Assembly (NCBI RefSeq): GCF_005885635.1
Contig: NZ_VATY01000003.1
Coordinates: forward strand, 350,497 to 414,496
Reading direction: 5' to 3'
Length of the DNA: 64,000 nt
Origin: Maribacter algarum (ex Zhang et al. 2020)
GTDB lineage: Bacteria > Bacteroidota > Bacteroidia > Flavobacteriales > Flavobacteriaceae
Shown here: positions 25,311-32,698 of the stretch, one piece after another
Position numbering within the stretch: the stretch's first letter is position 1
Layout: each line of letters opens with the position of its first letter
The notes under the pieces: generated by a model
Databases searched by the model: none
What the model was told of the DNA's origin: nothing
What the model saw: the letters and a program-made list of their open reading frames with translations, nothing else
Position numbers and translations under genes: made by a program

Positions 25311-25337
25311 ATAACTTTCCATGAACTGGAAGGTTAT
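25311..25337 (+). other. Hairpin in the leader region of the MOSC gene
   Basis: Arms ATAACTTTCC (25311-25320) and GGAAGGTTAT (25328-25337), 10 bp with one G-T wobble and a 7-nt loop. It is preceded by a run of eight C (25302-25309) and followed 4 nt later by an intrinsic terminator. The tandem arrangement resembles a leader with an upstream structured element. Confidence 0.45.
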
Positions 25338-25341
25338 TACC

Positions 25342-25374
25342 AAAACCACTGCATTAATTTGTGGTGGTTTTTTT
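25342..25374 (+). terminator. Intrinsic terminator 12 bp before the MOSC start
   Basis: Stem AAAACCAC (25342-25349) with GTGGTTTT (25364-25371), a 14-nt loop and a T tract to 25374. It could end the small membrane protein transcript, or act as an attenuator in the MOSC leader, because the ATG at 25386 follows almost immediately. Confidence 0.7.
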
Positions 25375-25385
25375 ATCTTTAGAAA

Positions 25386-26024
25386 ATGCAAGTAATTTCA
25401 ACCAATATCGGCACTTCTACTACTTTCATCTGGAATGGAAAAGAAGAACAAACAGGAATATTTAAATACCCAACAACAAACTCTATATTTCTGGGAAAAA
25501 ATGACGTTTTAAATGATACCGTAATCAATAGAGTTAATCATGCCGGAATCAATAAGGCTTGCTATTTATTTGCTTCAGATAATTATCCATACTGGAAAGA
25601 ATTATATCCTGAGTTAGATTGGGACTGGGGTATGTTCGGTGAAAATCTAACGATTGAAGGACTGGATGAATCTAAGATACGAGTGGGGGACATTTATAAA
25701 TTAGGAGGCACCTTAGTTCAAGTATCGCAACCTCGAGAACCTTGTTATAAATTAGGTGTTCGCTTTGGAACACAAGATATCTTAAGACAATTCATAAATC
25801 ATAATAAACCAGGTACATATGTGCGCATCCTAAAAGAGGGTGAAGTCAAAACAGGTGATAGTTTAGAATTAATAGAACAATCAGAGAATACGCTTACTAC
25901 GCAGCAATTCTACGAATTAATGTTTATGAGAGAAAAGCCCCAAGAACTGCTTGCGCTATTTATGGATAATCCTTCTGTTCCCCAGTATAAAAAAGAACGA
26001 TACAAAAAATTTCTTGAACATTGA
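25386..26024 (+). CDS. MOSC domain protein
   Basis: A 212-aa MOSC protein of the YiiM type. Conserved features are WNGKEEQTGIFK at the N-terminus, NRVNHAGINKACYLFASDNY, WGMFGENLTIEGLDE, and the cysteine-containing VSQPREPCYKLGVRFG, the core proposed to bind a sulfur or molybdopterin ligand in MOSC domains. The C-terminal helices complete the YiiM layout. YiiM-like proteins reduce N-hydroxylated compounds using molybdenum cofactor. The gene starts only 12 bp downstream of an intrinsic terminator, so its own promoter or a read-through mechanism is not obvious. Confidence 0.9.
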   Translation: MQVISTNIGTSTTFIWNGKEEQTGIFKYPTTNSIFLGKNDVLNDTVINRVNHAGINKACYLFASDNYPYWKELYPELDWDWGMFGENLTIEGLDESKIRVGDIYKLGGTLVQVSQPREPCYKLGVRFGTQDILRQFINHNKPGTYVRILKEGEVKTGDSLELIEQSENTLTTQQFYELMFMREKPQELLALFMDNPSVPQYKKERYKKFLEH

Positions 26025-26380
26025 ATTATCCTTGGCACTTATACTTAATGGTTGTGATTTATGTCATCGCCGGTATTATGCATTTTGTTAGACCCAAAAT
26101 GTACATGCGTATTTTACCAGGGTACCTACCCGGACATAAGGCCTTAGTCGCTATTAGTGGTATTGCGGAAATTGTCATTGGTATTGCACTTTGCTTTCCA
26201 GCGACCAAAAATTTCGCCATTTATGCGATCATGGTTATGTTGACCTTCTTTTTACCGGCCCATTTTCATATGCTTTTTAATAAGAAAGCTTCGATGGGAA
26301 TAGCTAAATGGGTACTAATAGCTAGAATACCACTACAATTTGCGCTGATGTTTTGGGCGTATTGGTATTTGCGATACTAA
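26021..26380 (+). CDS. DoxX-like membrane protein
   Basis: A 119-aa protein with four predicted membrane helices, including LMVVIYVIAGIMHFVRPK and LVAISGIAEIVIGIALCF. The VYVIAGxxHF and GxxEIxIGI motifs place it in the DoxX-like group of unknown function. The start is TTG at 26021, overlapping the upstream MOSC stop (TTGA), consistent with translational coupling; an ATG nine codons in is an alternative but would cut into the conserved N-terminus. Confidence 0.82.
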   Translation: MNYPWHLYLMVVIYVIAGIMHFVRPKMYMRILPGYLPGHKALVAISGIAEIVIGIALCFPATKNFAIYAIMVMLTFFLPAHFHMLFNKKASMGIAKWVLIARIPLQFALMFWAYWYLRY

Positions 26381-26412
26381 AAAAAGCCCTCAAAGTAACA
26401 CGCTTTGAGGGC
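26377..26412 (-). terminator. Bidirectional terminator between DoxX-like and secreted-protein genes
   Basis: A 10-bp perfect stem (GCCCTCAAAG at 26386-26395, CTTTGAGGGC at 26403-26412) with a 7-nt loop. On the minus strand it is followed by TTTTTTTAG, so it best serves the gene at 26440-27024. On the plus strand it follows the DoxX-like stop by 5 bp with a weaker tail. Confidence 0.88.
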
Positions 26413-26439
26413 TCAAAATATAAACTAACTTAATCAACT

Positions 26440-27024
26440 TTACTCTACAGTGACATATTCAAAATAAATGTCATCTTTACTTTTAACTAAAATGGTATAA
26501 CTATCTTCAAAAGCATTTTTGAAGTTGAATGTTTTTTCGATTAACATTTCATCAGTTATAGTTTCTTGAAATATAGAACGGCCTTCACTATCCATTACGG
26601 CTATTTTAACCGCATCTTTTTGAAGATTCAATAGGTTTAGGAAAACTCGTCCGTCTTTTTGTCTAAAAATGGGTTTCACATTTTCTTTCTTTTCTCGAAT
26701 CATGATTTTAGAATCATTAACGGTAAATCCAAAAATTGTTTCCTTCATAGAACTCTCTACTTCCAAGAAATAATTACCTTCAGGAAGGTTTTGCAAATTG
26801 AACTTCTTTGAATAGATGTTTCCAGTTGCTATTTTTTCCGTATATATGATCTCTCCGTTAGTATCAATAATACTAACAATCGTTTGTTCAGACGTTGTAT
26901 CCATTTCAAAATTTAAACTTTTCTCCGAATTAGGAGCCAAACTAAGTTTTGGTTCTTTAGCCAAGCCTGTTGCCGCTGCAAACATTAAAGCTACTACTGC
27001 GATTGATCTTACTACCTTTTTCAT
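26440..27024 (-). CDS. Secreted protein with sorting-domain-like beta modules
   Basis: A 194-aa protein with a signal peptide (MKKVVRSIAVVALMFAAATGLA). Two beta-sandwich modules follow, related in style to T9SS C-terminal or DUF3244-like domains: VSIIDTNGEIIYTEKI with LPEGNYFLEVESS, then KIAVMDSEGRSIFQETIT with DSYTILVKSKDDIYFEY. Unlike a true T9SS type A domain, it lacks the terminal basic motif, so export past the outer membrane is uncertain. A promoter with a -33 and -7 box lies upstream, facing a long inverted repeat shared with the divergent AraC gene. Confidence 0.72.
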   Translation of the reverse strand: MKKVVRSIAVVALMFAAATGLAKEPKLSLAPNSEKSLNFEMDTTSEQTIVSIIDTNGEIIYTEKIATGNIYSKKFNLQNLPEGNYFLEVESSMKETIFGFTVNDSKIMIREKKENVKPIFRQKDGRVFLNLLNLQKDAVKIAVMDSEGRSIFQETITDEMLIEKTFNFKNAFEDSYTILVKSKDDIYFEYVTVE

Positions 27025-27061
27025 AATTATTAAATTTTAGGGTTACTATTAATCAACACCA

Positions 27062-27089
27062 CAAAACTACGGCCAGGATATGATCTCAA
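27062..27089 (-). promoter_or_regulatory. Promoter of the secreted beta-protein gene
   Basis: A minus-strand -7 box TAGTTTTG (27062-27069) with TTG at 27087-27089, spacer 17 bp, 38 bp upstream of the ATG at 27024. A good Bacteroidota promoter match. Confidence 0.65.
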
Positions 27090-27110
27090 CTACAGCTGAA
27101 TTTTCCAATT

Positions 27111-27170
27111 TATGTTCTATATTGTCATATGCATATATTAAATATTATTATAATGGTAATATAGAACATA
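27111..27170. promoter_or_regulatory. Long perfect inverted repeat between divergent genes
   Basis: 13-bp perfect arms TATGTTCTATATT (27111-27123) and AATATAGAACATA (27158-27170) separated by 34 bp. They lie between the promoter of the secreted protein and the AraC-type gene. The arm spacing (47 bp centre to centre, about 4.5 helical turns) suits paired protein binding, for example by the adjacent AraC regulator; that is inference. The two arms could also form an RNA stem if transcribed. Confidence 0.6.
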
Positions 27171-27223
27171 TTATGGGTAATTTTGGACTAATCGCCTTAT
27201 CGCAGAGCTAGTAATTTTGACAT

Positions 27224-28111
27224 ATGAATAGCAATAAAGTTGTCATACAAAAGCCAACGCTTAAATCAGTTGAACCAACATTTGGTAATTCATTTACCTA
27301 TATGAAGTTTGACAAAAACCAGAAAAACCGTTTCACAACTTGGCACTATCACCCAGAAATCGAATTGGTTTTCGTTAATGGCGGTTCTGGTAAACGTCAA
27401 ATTGGTAGTAATCTCTCCTATTATACCAATGGAACACTGATTCTTATCGGAAGTAATCTTCCTCATTGTGGATTTACCGATGAACTAACAGGTAATAGAA
27501 GCGAAACTGTCGTTCAAATGAAGAAAGACTTTTTAGGGGATCATTTCTTCACCATTCCAGAAATGGAAAAAATTCAAAATCTTTTCGAGATTGCAAAATC
27601 AGGTGTGGTCTTCTACGGAGAGACCAAGGCTATTTTAGGTCATAAACTGGAGAATTTAGATACCAAAAACAATTTTGAGCGTCTGTTATCCCTACTGGAT
27701 GTATTATATGGCTTAAGTACCACAGACGAATTCCGAATTTTGAATGCTGAAGGTTTTTCAATGCCAGCCGATATCCAGGATAATGATAGAATAAATATCG
27801 TTTTCAACTTTGTAAAAACTAACTTTAAGGAAGAAATAAAACTAGTAGAGATTGCAGATTTGGTAAGTATGACCGTACCTTCGTTTTGTAGGTACTTCAA
27901 AAACATTACCAATAAAACATTCACCCAATTCGTTAATGAATATCGATTGGTTCATGCGTCAAAGTTGTTGGCAGAACAACCTTTAAGCATTACAGACGTA
28001 TGTTTTGAATCAGGATTTAACAATTTTTCATATTTCAACAAGTCATTTAAAAAATTTACAGGACAGAGTCCATCAAAATATAGAAACGAGCTTAAACAGG
28101 TAATAACCTAA
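27224..28111 (+). CDS. AraC-family regulator with N-terminal cupin
   Basis: A 295-aa regulator. The N-terminal cupin-like sensing domain shows WHYHPEIELVFVNGGSGKR and GSNLPHCGF. The C-terminal AraC DNA-binding domain shows KLVEIADLVSMTVPSFCRYF and ITDVCFESGFNNFSYFNKSF, then KKFTGQSPSKYRNEL. Cupin-AraC proteins of this form usually respond to sugars. It is divergent from the secreted beta-protein gene, with the inverted repeat between. A TAATTTTG match lies only 4 bp before the ATG, which would imply a leaderless mRNA if it is a real -7 box. Confidence 0.9.
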   Translation: MNSNKVVIQKPTLKSVEPTFGNSFTYMKFDKNQKNRFTTWHYHPEIELVFVNGGSGKRQIGSNLSYYTNGTLILIGSNLPHCGFTDELTGNRSETVVQMKKDFLGDHFFTIPEMEKIQNLFEIAKSGVVFYGETKAILGHKLENLDTKNNFERLLSLLDVLYGLSTTDEFRILNAEGFSMPADIQDNDRINIVFNFVKTNFKEEIKLVEIADLVSMTVPSFCRYFKNITNKTFTQFVNEYRLVHASKLLAEQPLSITDVCFESGFNNFSYFNKSFKKFTGQSPSKYRNELKQVIT

Positions 28112-28182
28112 AACGTTTATTTTGTGCAGAACGAGTACCAAGGTAAAACGATAAATCAAAGGAAAACAGAATATCATGAAAT

Positions 28183-28214
28183 AAAAAAGCTGTTCTTATC
28201 AGAATAGCTTTTTT
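28183..28214 (+). terminator. Intrinsic terminator of the cupin-AraC gene
   Basis: Stem AAAAAAGCTgTTCT and AGAAtAGCTTTTTT (28183-28214) around a TATC loop, with one G-T pair. It lies 71 bp after the stop and is symmetric enough to work in both directions. Confidence 0.8.
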
Positions 28215-28357
28215 AATACCCTTTTCTAGAGCTAGTTACTATCTTTAACATTTGGGTGACTATGCTAATTTCCTCGCGCCTAACTTCTCTAACATAACTT
28301 CAAATGTTGTGCCAAGGTATAGTCGCTCGTCGAAATAAGTATTTATTAGGTAAAATG

Positions 28358-29134
28358 CTATTCGTAGATTTCGTTTAAGATTTTAGCCAAACGTAATCCT
28401 CCTTTTTGCAACTGCTTCTCAACGGTCCCCCACCAAACATAACTATAGCGATAAAACAACTTCTCGCCCACTTCAACGGAGTCATATAATTCATTAGCTA
28501 TATCTTGAGATTCTTCTACCCAATCATAAATCGTACCCTCTTGAATAAATTTCTTCTGGGTTTTAGTAAGCCGGGGTAAAGATTCAGTAAGCTCTGAATA
28601 GCTCATGCCATAATCTTCGATCATATTTAAATCCCACACTTTGTGAAGATTGCTTCCTCTATTGAACCATTGCACCTGAATATCGTTTCCTCCTTTGTCT
28701 TCTATACGTCCAACGTGCATTGGCTGATGTAAATCACCTACGAGATGTACCAAGAATTTTAGATAAAATACTTTATCAGCTTTAGAGCTATTCTTATCCT
28801 TTACAATTTCGATACATTTTTCAATTCCTGTTATTAAATCCCCGTATTCGCTCGGTTCTACATCCCCGTACTTTTTATCAGCTGGAAAATTGACATAATG
28901 CCAAGCACTAAATTTCTTATACTTGCGGTCCGCCTTGATATCGTCACCAAAGGTTGAAACAAGAGCTAAGCTTTGTCCGTCCAGCAATTTGTCAATCGCC
29001 TTTCTAGCCTTTCTCGACAAGTGCTGCTGTGCCACCTCTCCAGTAGTTCTATGTCCGGTTTTTGACCAAAGCATGTCATTGCCGAATGTGAATTGAACCG
29101 ATAAAAAAAGAATTAGAAGCAAACTGCTTTTCAT
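28358..29134 (-). CDS. S1/P1 nuclease
   Basis: A 258-aa secreted zinc nuclease. After the signal peptide (MKSSLLLILFLSVQFTFG), the conserved Trp and His of the trinuclear zinc site are W23 and H28 (WSKTGHRTTGEVA). Further ligands are in SAWHYVNFPAD, LVHLVGDLHQPMH and GNDIQVQWFNRGSNLHKVWD. Family members hydrolyse single-stranded DNA and RNA to 5'-nucleotides and remove 3' phosphates, useful for phosphate and nucleotide scavenging in the sea. Mature length is normal for bacterial members. A TACATTTG box (29151-29158) lies 16 bp upstream. Confidence 0.94.
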   Translation of the reverse strand: MKSSLLLILFLSVQFTFGNDMLWSKTGHRTTGEVAQQHLSRKARKAIDKLLDGQSLALVSTFGDDIKADRKYKKFSAWHYVNFPADKKYGDVEPSEYGDLITGIEKCIEIVKDKNSSKADKVFYLKFLVHLVGDLHQPMHVGRIEDKGGNDIQVQWFNRGSNLHKVWDLNMIEDYGMSYSELTESLPRLTKTQKKFIQEGTIYDWVEESQDIANELYDSVEVGEKLFYRYSYVWWGTVEKQLQKGGLRLAKILNEIYE

Positions 29135-29150
29135 AGAATGTCATTTTTTT

Positions 29151-29158
29151 CAAATGTA
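29151..29158 (-). promoter_or_regulatory. Putative -7 box for the S1/P1 nuclease gene (TACATTTG)
   Basis: A minus-strand TACATTTG 16 bp upstream of the ATG, a full TAnnTTTG match. No obvious -33 TTG. Confidence 0.45.
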
Positions 29159-29228
29159 GCTAATGAACTTTAATCTATTGTTAACTCGTATGTCATTTTA
29201 TATTTAAAATCTGATATTGCATCGATAA

Positions 29229-31484
29229 ATGAATCAATTGATGTTTAAAAAGATAAAATCCAAGTATTTAAAATATGTACTTATTGGGATTGGTACCCTG
29301 CTTATTGCAGCGACACTTTTTGTTTTTAGCGTTTATTTGGGTGTCTGGGGGAAACTACCAAGTAAAAGCGAGCTTGCCGGTTTCGAATACCAACAGGCAT
29401 CAGAAGTGTATACTGCAGATAGTGTGCTTATCGGAAAGTACTATCTCTATGATAGGCAGCCCATTGCATATTCAGAATTTCCACAGCATCTACTAGATGC
29501 CTTGGTTTCTATTGAAGATGAACGCTATTATGAGCATTCCGGAATAGACTACCCCAGCTTATTGCGAGTTGGATTTAAAACTATTTTGATGCAAGATCAA
29601 TCCTCAGGTGGCGGAAGTACACTTACCCAACAGTTAGCCAAAAATTTATATCCCCGCAGGGAAAGGAAGAAAACAAATATTACCGTTAACAAAGTTAAAG
29701 AGATGATTATAGCATCTCGTTTAGAGAGCATTTTTTCAAAAGATGAAATCTTGACGCATTATTTGAATACTGTTTCATTTGGGGATAATACCTTCGGAAT
29801 CGAAAGTGCATCCCTAAAATTCTTTAATAAGAAAACCAGCCAACTAAGAATTGAAGAGGCCGCTGTTCTGGTCGGAATGTTGAAAGCAACCTACGGCTAC
29901 AACCCTCGTGTTTATCCTGAAAAGAGCTTAGCCCGAAGGAATTTAGTGCTACAATCAATGGTGAAAAACGATTTTCTATCGGAAGCCGAAAAGGATAGTT
30001 TGACCGCCATCCCTTTAAAATTAGATTATCGAAAATTCGACTATACTGATGGTATCGCACCTTATTTTAGAGAGGAAGTACGGAAGAAGCTTATCAAATG
30101 GGCAAAGTCTGAAAATGAAAAAGGAAACGAATACAACATTTACACTTCTGGACTCAAAATATACACAACTCTAAATTACAAAATGCAAGTTATGGCCGAG
30201 GGGGCTATGAAAAAGCACATGAGTAAACTTCAAAAAAGTTTTGAAGATAGTTATGGAAAAAGAGCCCCATGGATTCAAAACAAAAAGCTTGTCGAAAAGG
30301 TGGTTCGGGGAACACCTCATTATCAAAAACTACTCAAAAATGAATTGTCAACTTCCGAAGTATGGGATTCTTTAAGTCAAAAACGAAATATGGTCCTAAC
30401 CGATTGGTCAGGGGATAAAACAGTGAATGCAAGTACAATTGATAGCGTTCAACATTATATGAAGTTCTTGAATACAGGTTCTATGGGCATAAATCCGAAG
30501 ACGGGAGCGGTCCATACTTGGATCGGTGGTATTGATTTCAAACGCTACAAATTCGACCACGTGGCCCAAGCGCAAAGACAAGTTGGTTCCACTTTTAAAC
30601 CCATTGTCTATACCGCTGCTTTGGAAACTGGAATTCCACCTTGCGCCTATTTTTCAGCAAGCGAAGTAGCATACGAAAATCTTAAAGGATGGTCTCCTAG
30701 CAACTCAGGAAATAAAGATGAGGCCTACTTGAATTATTCTATGGAAGAATCACTGAGCAAATCAGTCAATACAGTAGCGGTAAAAGTTCTCGAAGCTACC
30801 GGCATTGAAAATGTACTAAATCAGGCAAAGAAAATGGGTGTGTTTTCGAAACTTCCTAATCAACCTTCTGTTGCTTTAGGAACTGGGGAAATCTACCTTA
30901 ATGAATTAGCGGGGGCTTATGCGAGTTATGTAAATAACGGAAAGGCCGTTTTACCCTATTTGATAGAAACCATCACAAACCAAAATGATTCTATTTTGGT
31001 TCAATTTGAACCGAAAAGAGCAAAAAAAAGAGCATTTTCAAAGCAAACTCAACAAATTATGCTCGAAATGATGAAATCCACCATCAATACCGGAACAGCA
31101 AAACGCATCCGTTCTACCTATAAATTGAACAATGATATCGCAGGAAAAACGGGCACTACGCAAAACAACAAAGACGCTTGGTTTGTGGCTTTAACTCCAA
31201 AGTTAGTACACATCACTTGGGTAGGACTAGACAATCACGAAATCGGATTCAAAAGCACAAGTCTTGGACAAGGCGCAAATGCAGCCTTGCCCATATTCGC
31301 AAGTTGGTACCAACAGTTGAATAAGCACAAAGAATTCAACGCCATTACAAAAGCACGATTTGAAAAGCCAAATCCTTTCGTGTTGGACCAATTGAACTGT
31401 GAACCTGTAAAAAGAGATGGGTTTTTTAAACGCTTGTTTACCAATCCGAAGAAGAAAAAATCCAAAAAGTTCAGAAATGGATAA
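29229..31484 (+). CDS. Penicillin-binding protein 1A (glycosyltransferase/transpeptidase)
   Basis: A 751-aa class A PBP. A basic cytoplasmic start and one membrane helix (YVLIGIGTLLIAATLFVFSV) precede the GT51 transglycosylase domain: SIEDERYYEHSGIDYPS with its catalytic Glu, and GGGSTLTQQLAKNLYP. The transpeptidase domain has the SxxK nucleophile in GSTFKPIVY, SxN in SKSVNTVAVK and KTGTT. It polymerises and cross-links peptidoglycan. The C-terminus is very Lys-rich. A second ATG four codons in is also a possible start. No accessory genes adjoin it. Confidence 0.96.
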   Translation: MNQLMFKKIKSKYLKYVLIGIGTLLIAATLFVFSVYLGVWGKLPSKSELAGFEYQQASEVYTADSVLIGKYYLYDRQPIAYSEFPQHLLDALVSIEDERYYEHSGIDYPSLLRVGFKTILMQDQSSGGGSTLTQQLAKNLYPRRERKKTNITVNKVKEMIIASRLESIFSKDEILTHYLNTVSFGDNTFGIESASLKFFNKKTSQLRIEEAAVLVGMLKATYGYNPRVYPEKSLARRNLVLQSMVKNDFLSEAEKDSLTAIPLKLDYRKFDYTDGIAPYFREEVRKKLIKWAKSENEKGNEYNIYTSGLKIYTTLNYKMQVMAEGAMKKHMSKLQKSFEDSYGKRAPWIQNKKLVEKVVRGTPHYQKLLKNELSTSEVWDSLSQKRNMVLTDWSGDKTVNASTIDSVQHYMKFLNTGSMGINPKTGAVHTWIGGIDFKRYKFDHVAQAQRQVGSTFKPIVYTAALETGIPPCAYFSASEVAYENLKGWSPSNSGNKDEAYLNYSMEESLSKSVNTVAVKVLEATGIENVLNQAKKMGVFSKLPNQPSVALGTGEIYLNELAGAYASYVNNGKAVLPYLIETITNQNDSILVQFEPKRAKKRAFSKQTQQIMLEMMKSTINTGTAKRIRSTYKLNNDIAGKTGTTQNNKDAWFVALTPKLVHITWVGLDNHEIGFKSTSLGQGANAALPIFASWYQQLNKHKEFNAITKARFEKPNPFVLDQLNCEPVKRDGFFKRLFTNPKKKKSKKFRNG

Positions 31485-31525
31485 ACTTTAATTCAAAATC
31501 CAAAAACTTGAACAGAAACTAGGAA

Positions 31526-31570
31526 ATATCATTTATTATTATATCTTTATGATATCATTTTAATATCATT
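31526..31570. repeat. Three ATATCATT repeats before the SPFH gene
   Basis: ATATCATTT at 31526-31534 and 31552-31560, and ATATCATT at 31563-31570, in the 99-bp gap before the SPFH start. With the ATGATAT at 31549-31555 the set also forms an inverted pair. It may be regulatory, or chance in AT-rich sequence. Confidence 0.35.
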
Positions 31571-31583
31571 AAATTATTCTATC

Positions 31584-32444
31584 ATGAAGAACGAAAAAAA
31601 CATAACTGCCTTAAATGGGTATCTCTTCCTATTAATAATACTCTTGATTCTTGTCGGGAGTGTTACTATGTTCTTACAAACTGATTACTTCCTTTGGTTA
31701 TTTCTTATTCCTATTGCCCTTATCTTGATACCAGGTTTAATTTTGGTCAATCCGAATAGTTCAAAAGTTTTATTACTTTTTGGAAAATACATGGGTACGG
31801 TAAAGAATAACGGACTCTTTTGGGTCAACCCATTATACTCTAAAAGAACAATATCTTTGAGAGCTAGTAACTTTGACAGTGAACGCCTAAAGGTTAATGA
31901 CAAGCTTGGCAACCCGGTGATGATTAGCACTATCTTGGTTTGGAGGGTTACCGATACCTACAAGGCTGCTTTCGATGTGGACGATTACCAGAATTTTGTG
32001 CGAGTTCAAACAGATGCCGCGGTTAGAAAATTGGCAAGTATGTATCCATACGATAACTTTGCTGATGAGGGCCTTGACGAAGACATCACATTACGTTCAA
32101 GTGTAAATGAGGTAAGTGAGGCACTTGAAAAGGAATTGCAAGAACGCTTATCAATGGCTGGTATCGAAGTTCTAGAAGCAAGGATTGGTTACTTAGCTTA
32201 TGCCCAAGAAATAGCAAATGCCATGTTGAAACGTCAACAGGCAACGGCAATTGTAGCGGCTCGACATAAAATCGTTGAAGGTGCTGTAAGTATGGTAGAA
32301 ATGGCCTTAGAAAAATTAGGCAAAAAAGATATCATCGAGCTAGACGAAGAAAGAAAAGCTGCGATGGTAAGCAATCTTATGGTGGTACTTTGCTCTGACA
32401 AAGACGCCTCACCAATCGTAAATACTGGCACTTTGAATCACTAG
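31584..32444 (+). CDS. SPFH/band 7 (stomatin-like) membrane protein
   Basis: A 286-aa protein with two closely spaced N-terminal hydrophobic segments (GYLFLLIILLILVGSVTMFL and LWLFLIPIALILIPGLILV). The SPFH domain follows: NPNSSKVLLLFGKYMGTVK, ISTILVWRVTDTYKAAFDVD, and the helical AGIEVLEARIGYLAYAQEI with AMLKRQQATAIVAAR. SPFH proteins form large oligomeric membrane-microdomain scaffolds. The gene is followed 22 bp later by the small Arc-like gene, a pairing I recognise from other Bacteroidota. Confidence 0.93.
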   Translation: MKNEKNITALNGYLFLLIILLILVGSVTMFLQTDYFLWLFLIPIALILIPGLILVNPNSSKVLLLFGKYMGTVKNNGLFWVNPLYSKRTISLRASNFDSERLKVNDKLGNPVMISTILVWRVTDTYKAAFDVDDYQNFVRVQTDAAVRKLASMYPYDNFADEGLDEDITLRSSVNEVSEALEKELQERLSMAGIEVLEARIGYLAYAQEIANAMLKRQQATAIVAARHKIVEGAVSMVEMALEKLGKKDIIELDEERKAAMVSNLMVVLCSDKDASPIVNTGTLNH

Positions 32445-32466
32445 TATTTATTTTAGAAATAAGTAA

Positions 32467-32631
32467 ATGGCAAAAAAGAAAGCGTTTGCGTTACGCTTAA
32501 ACGAGGAGATGCTTAAGGCAATCGAGAAATGGGCTGCGGATGAATTTCGCAGCACCAATGGTCAAATTGAGTGGATGCTTATGAAAGCCTTAAGAGAACA
32601 AAAGCGAGAACCCAAAAAAAAGGGAGAATAG
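32467..32631 (+). CDS. Arc-like ribbon-helix-helix small protein
   Basis: A 54-residue protein found by reading the gap after the SPFH gene. It begins MAKKKAFALRLNEEMLKAIE and continues FRSTNGQIEWMLMKALREQK, with a basic tail. The strand (KKAFALRL), helix, TNGQ turn and second helix fit the Arc/MetJ ribbon-helix-helix fold. It lacks its own visible promoter and starts 22 bp after the SPFH stop, so it is likely cotranscribed. It may bind DNA as a dimer or instead interact with the SPFH assembly; neither can be settled here. Confidence 0.8.
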   Translation: MAKKKAFALRLNEEMLKAIEKWAADEFRSTNGQIEWMLMKALREQKREPKKKGE

Positions 32632-32670
32632 AAGAGCGCATTTTAGTCATTAACTTCAAATTTAAACTTG

Positions 32671-32678
32671 TAAATTTG
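32671..32678 (+). promoter_or_regulatory. Putative -7 box of DUF5916 gene 1 (TAAATTTG)
   Basis: TAAATTTG followed by a CTAATTCA element before the ATG at 32699. Both are shared with the promoters of the two downstream paralogues, showing that the promoter region was duplicated with the genes. Confidence 0.6.
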
Positions 32679-32698
32679 CTCCTGCTAATTCAAAATCA

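Noticed and set aside
28215..28357. Gap between the cupin-AraC terminator and the S1/P1 nuclease
   Set aside because: Inspected on both strands; no frame, repeat or promoter-like motif that I would defend.
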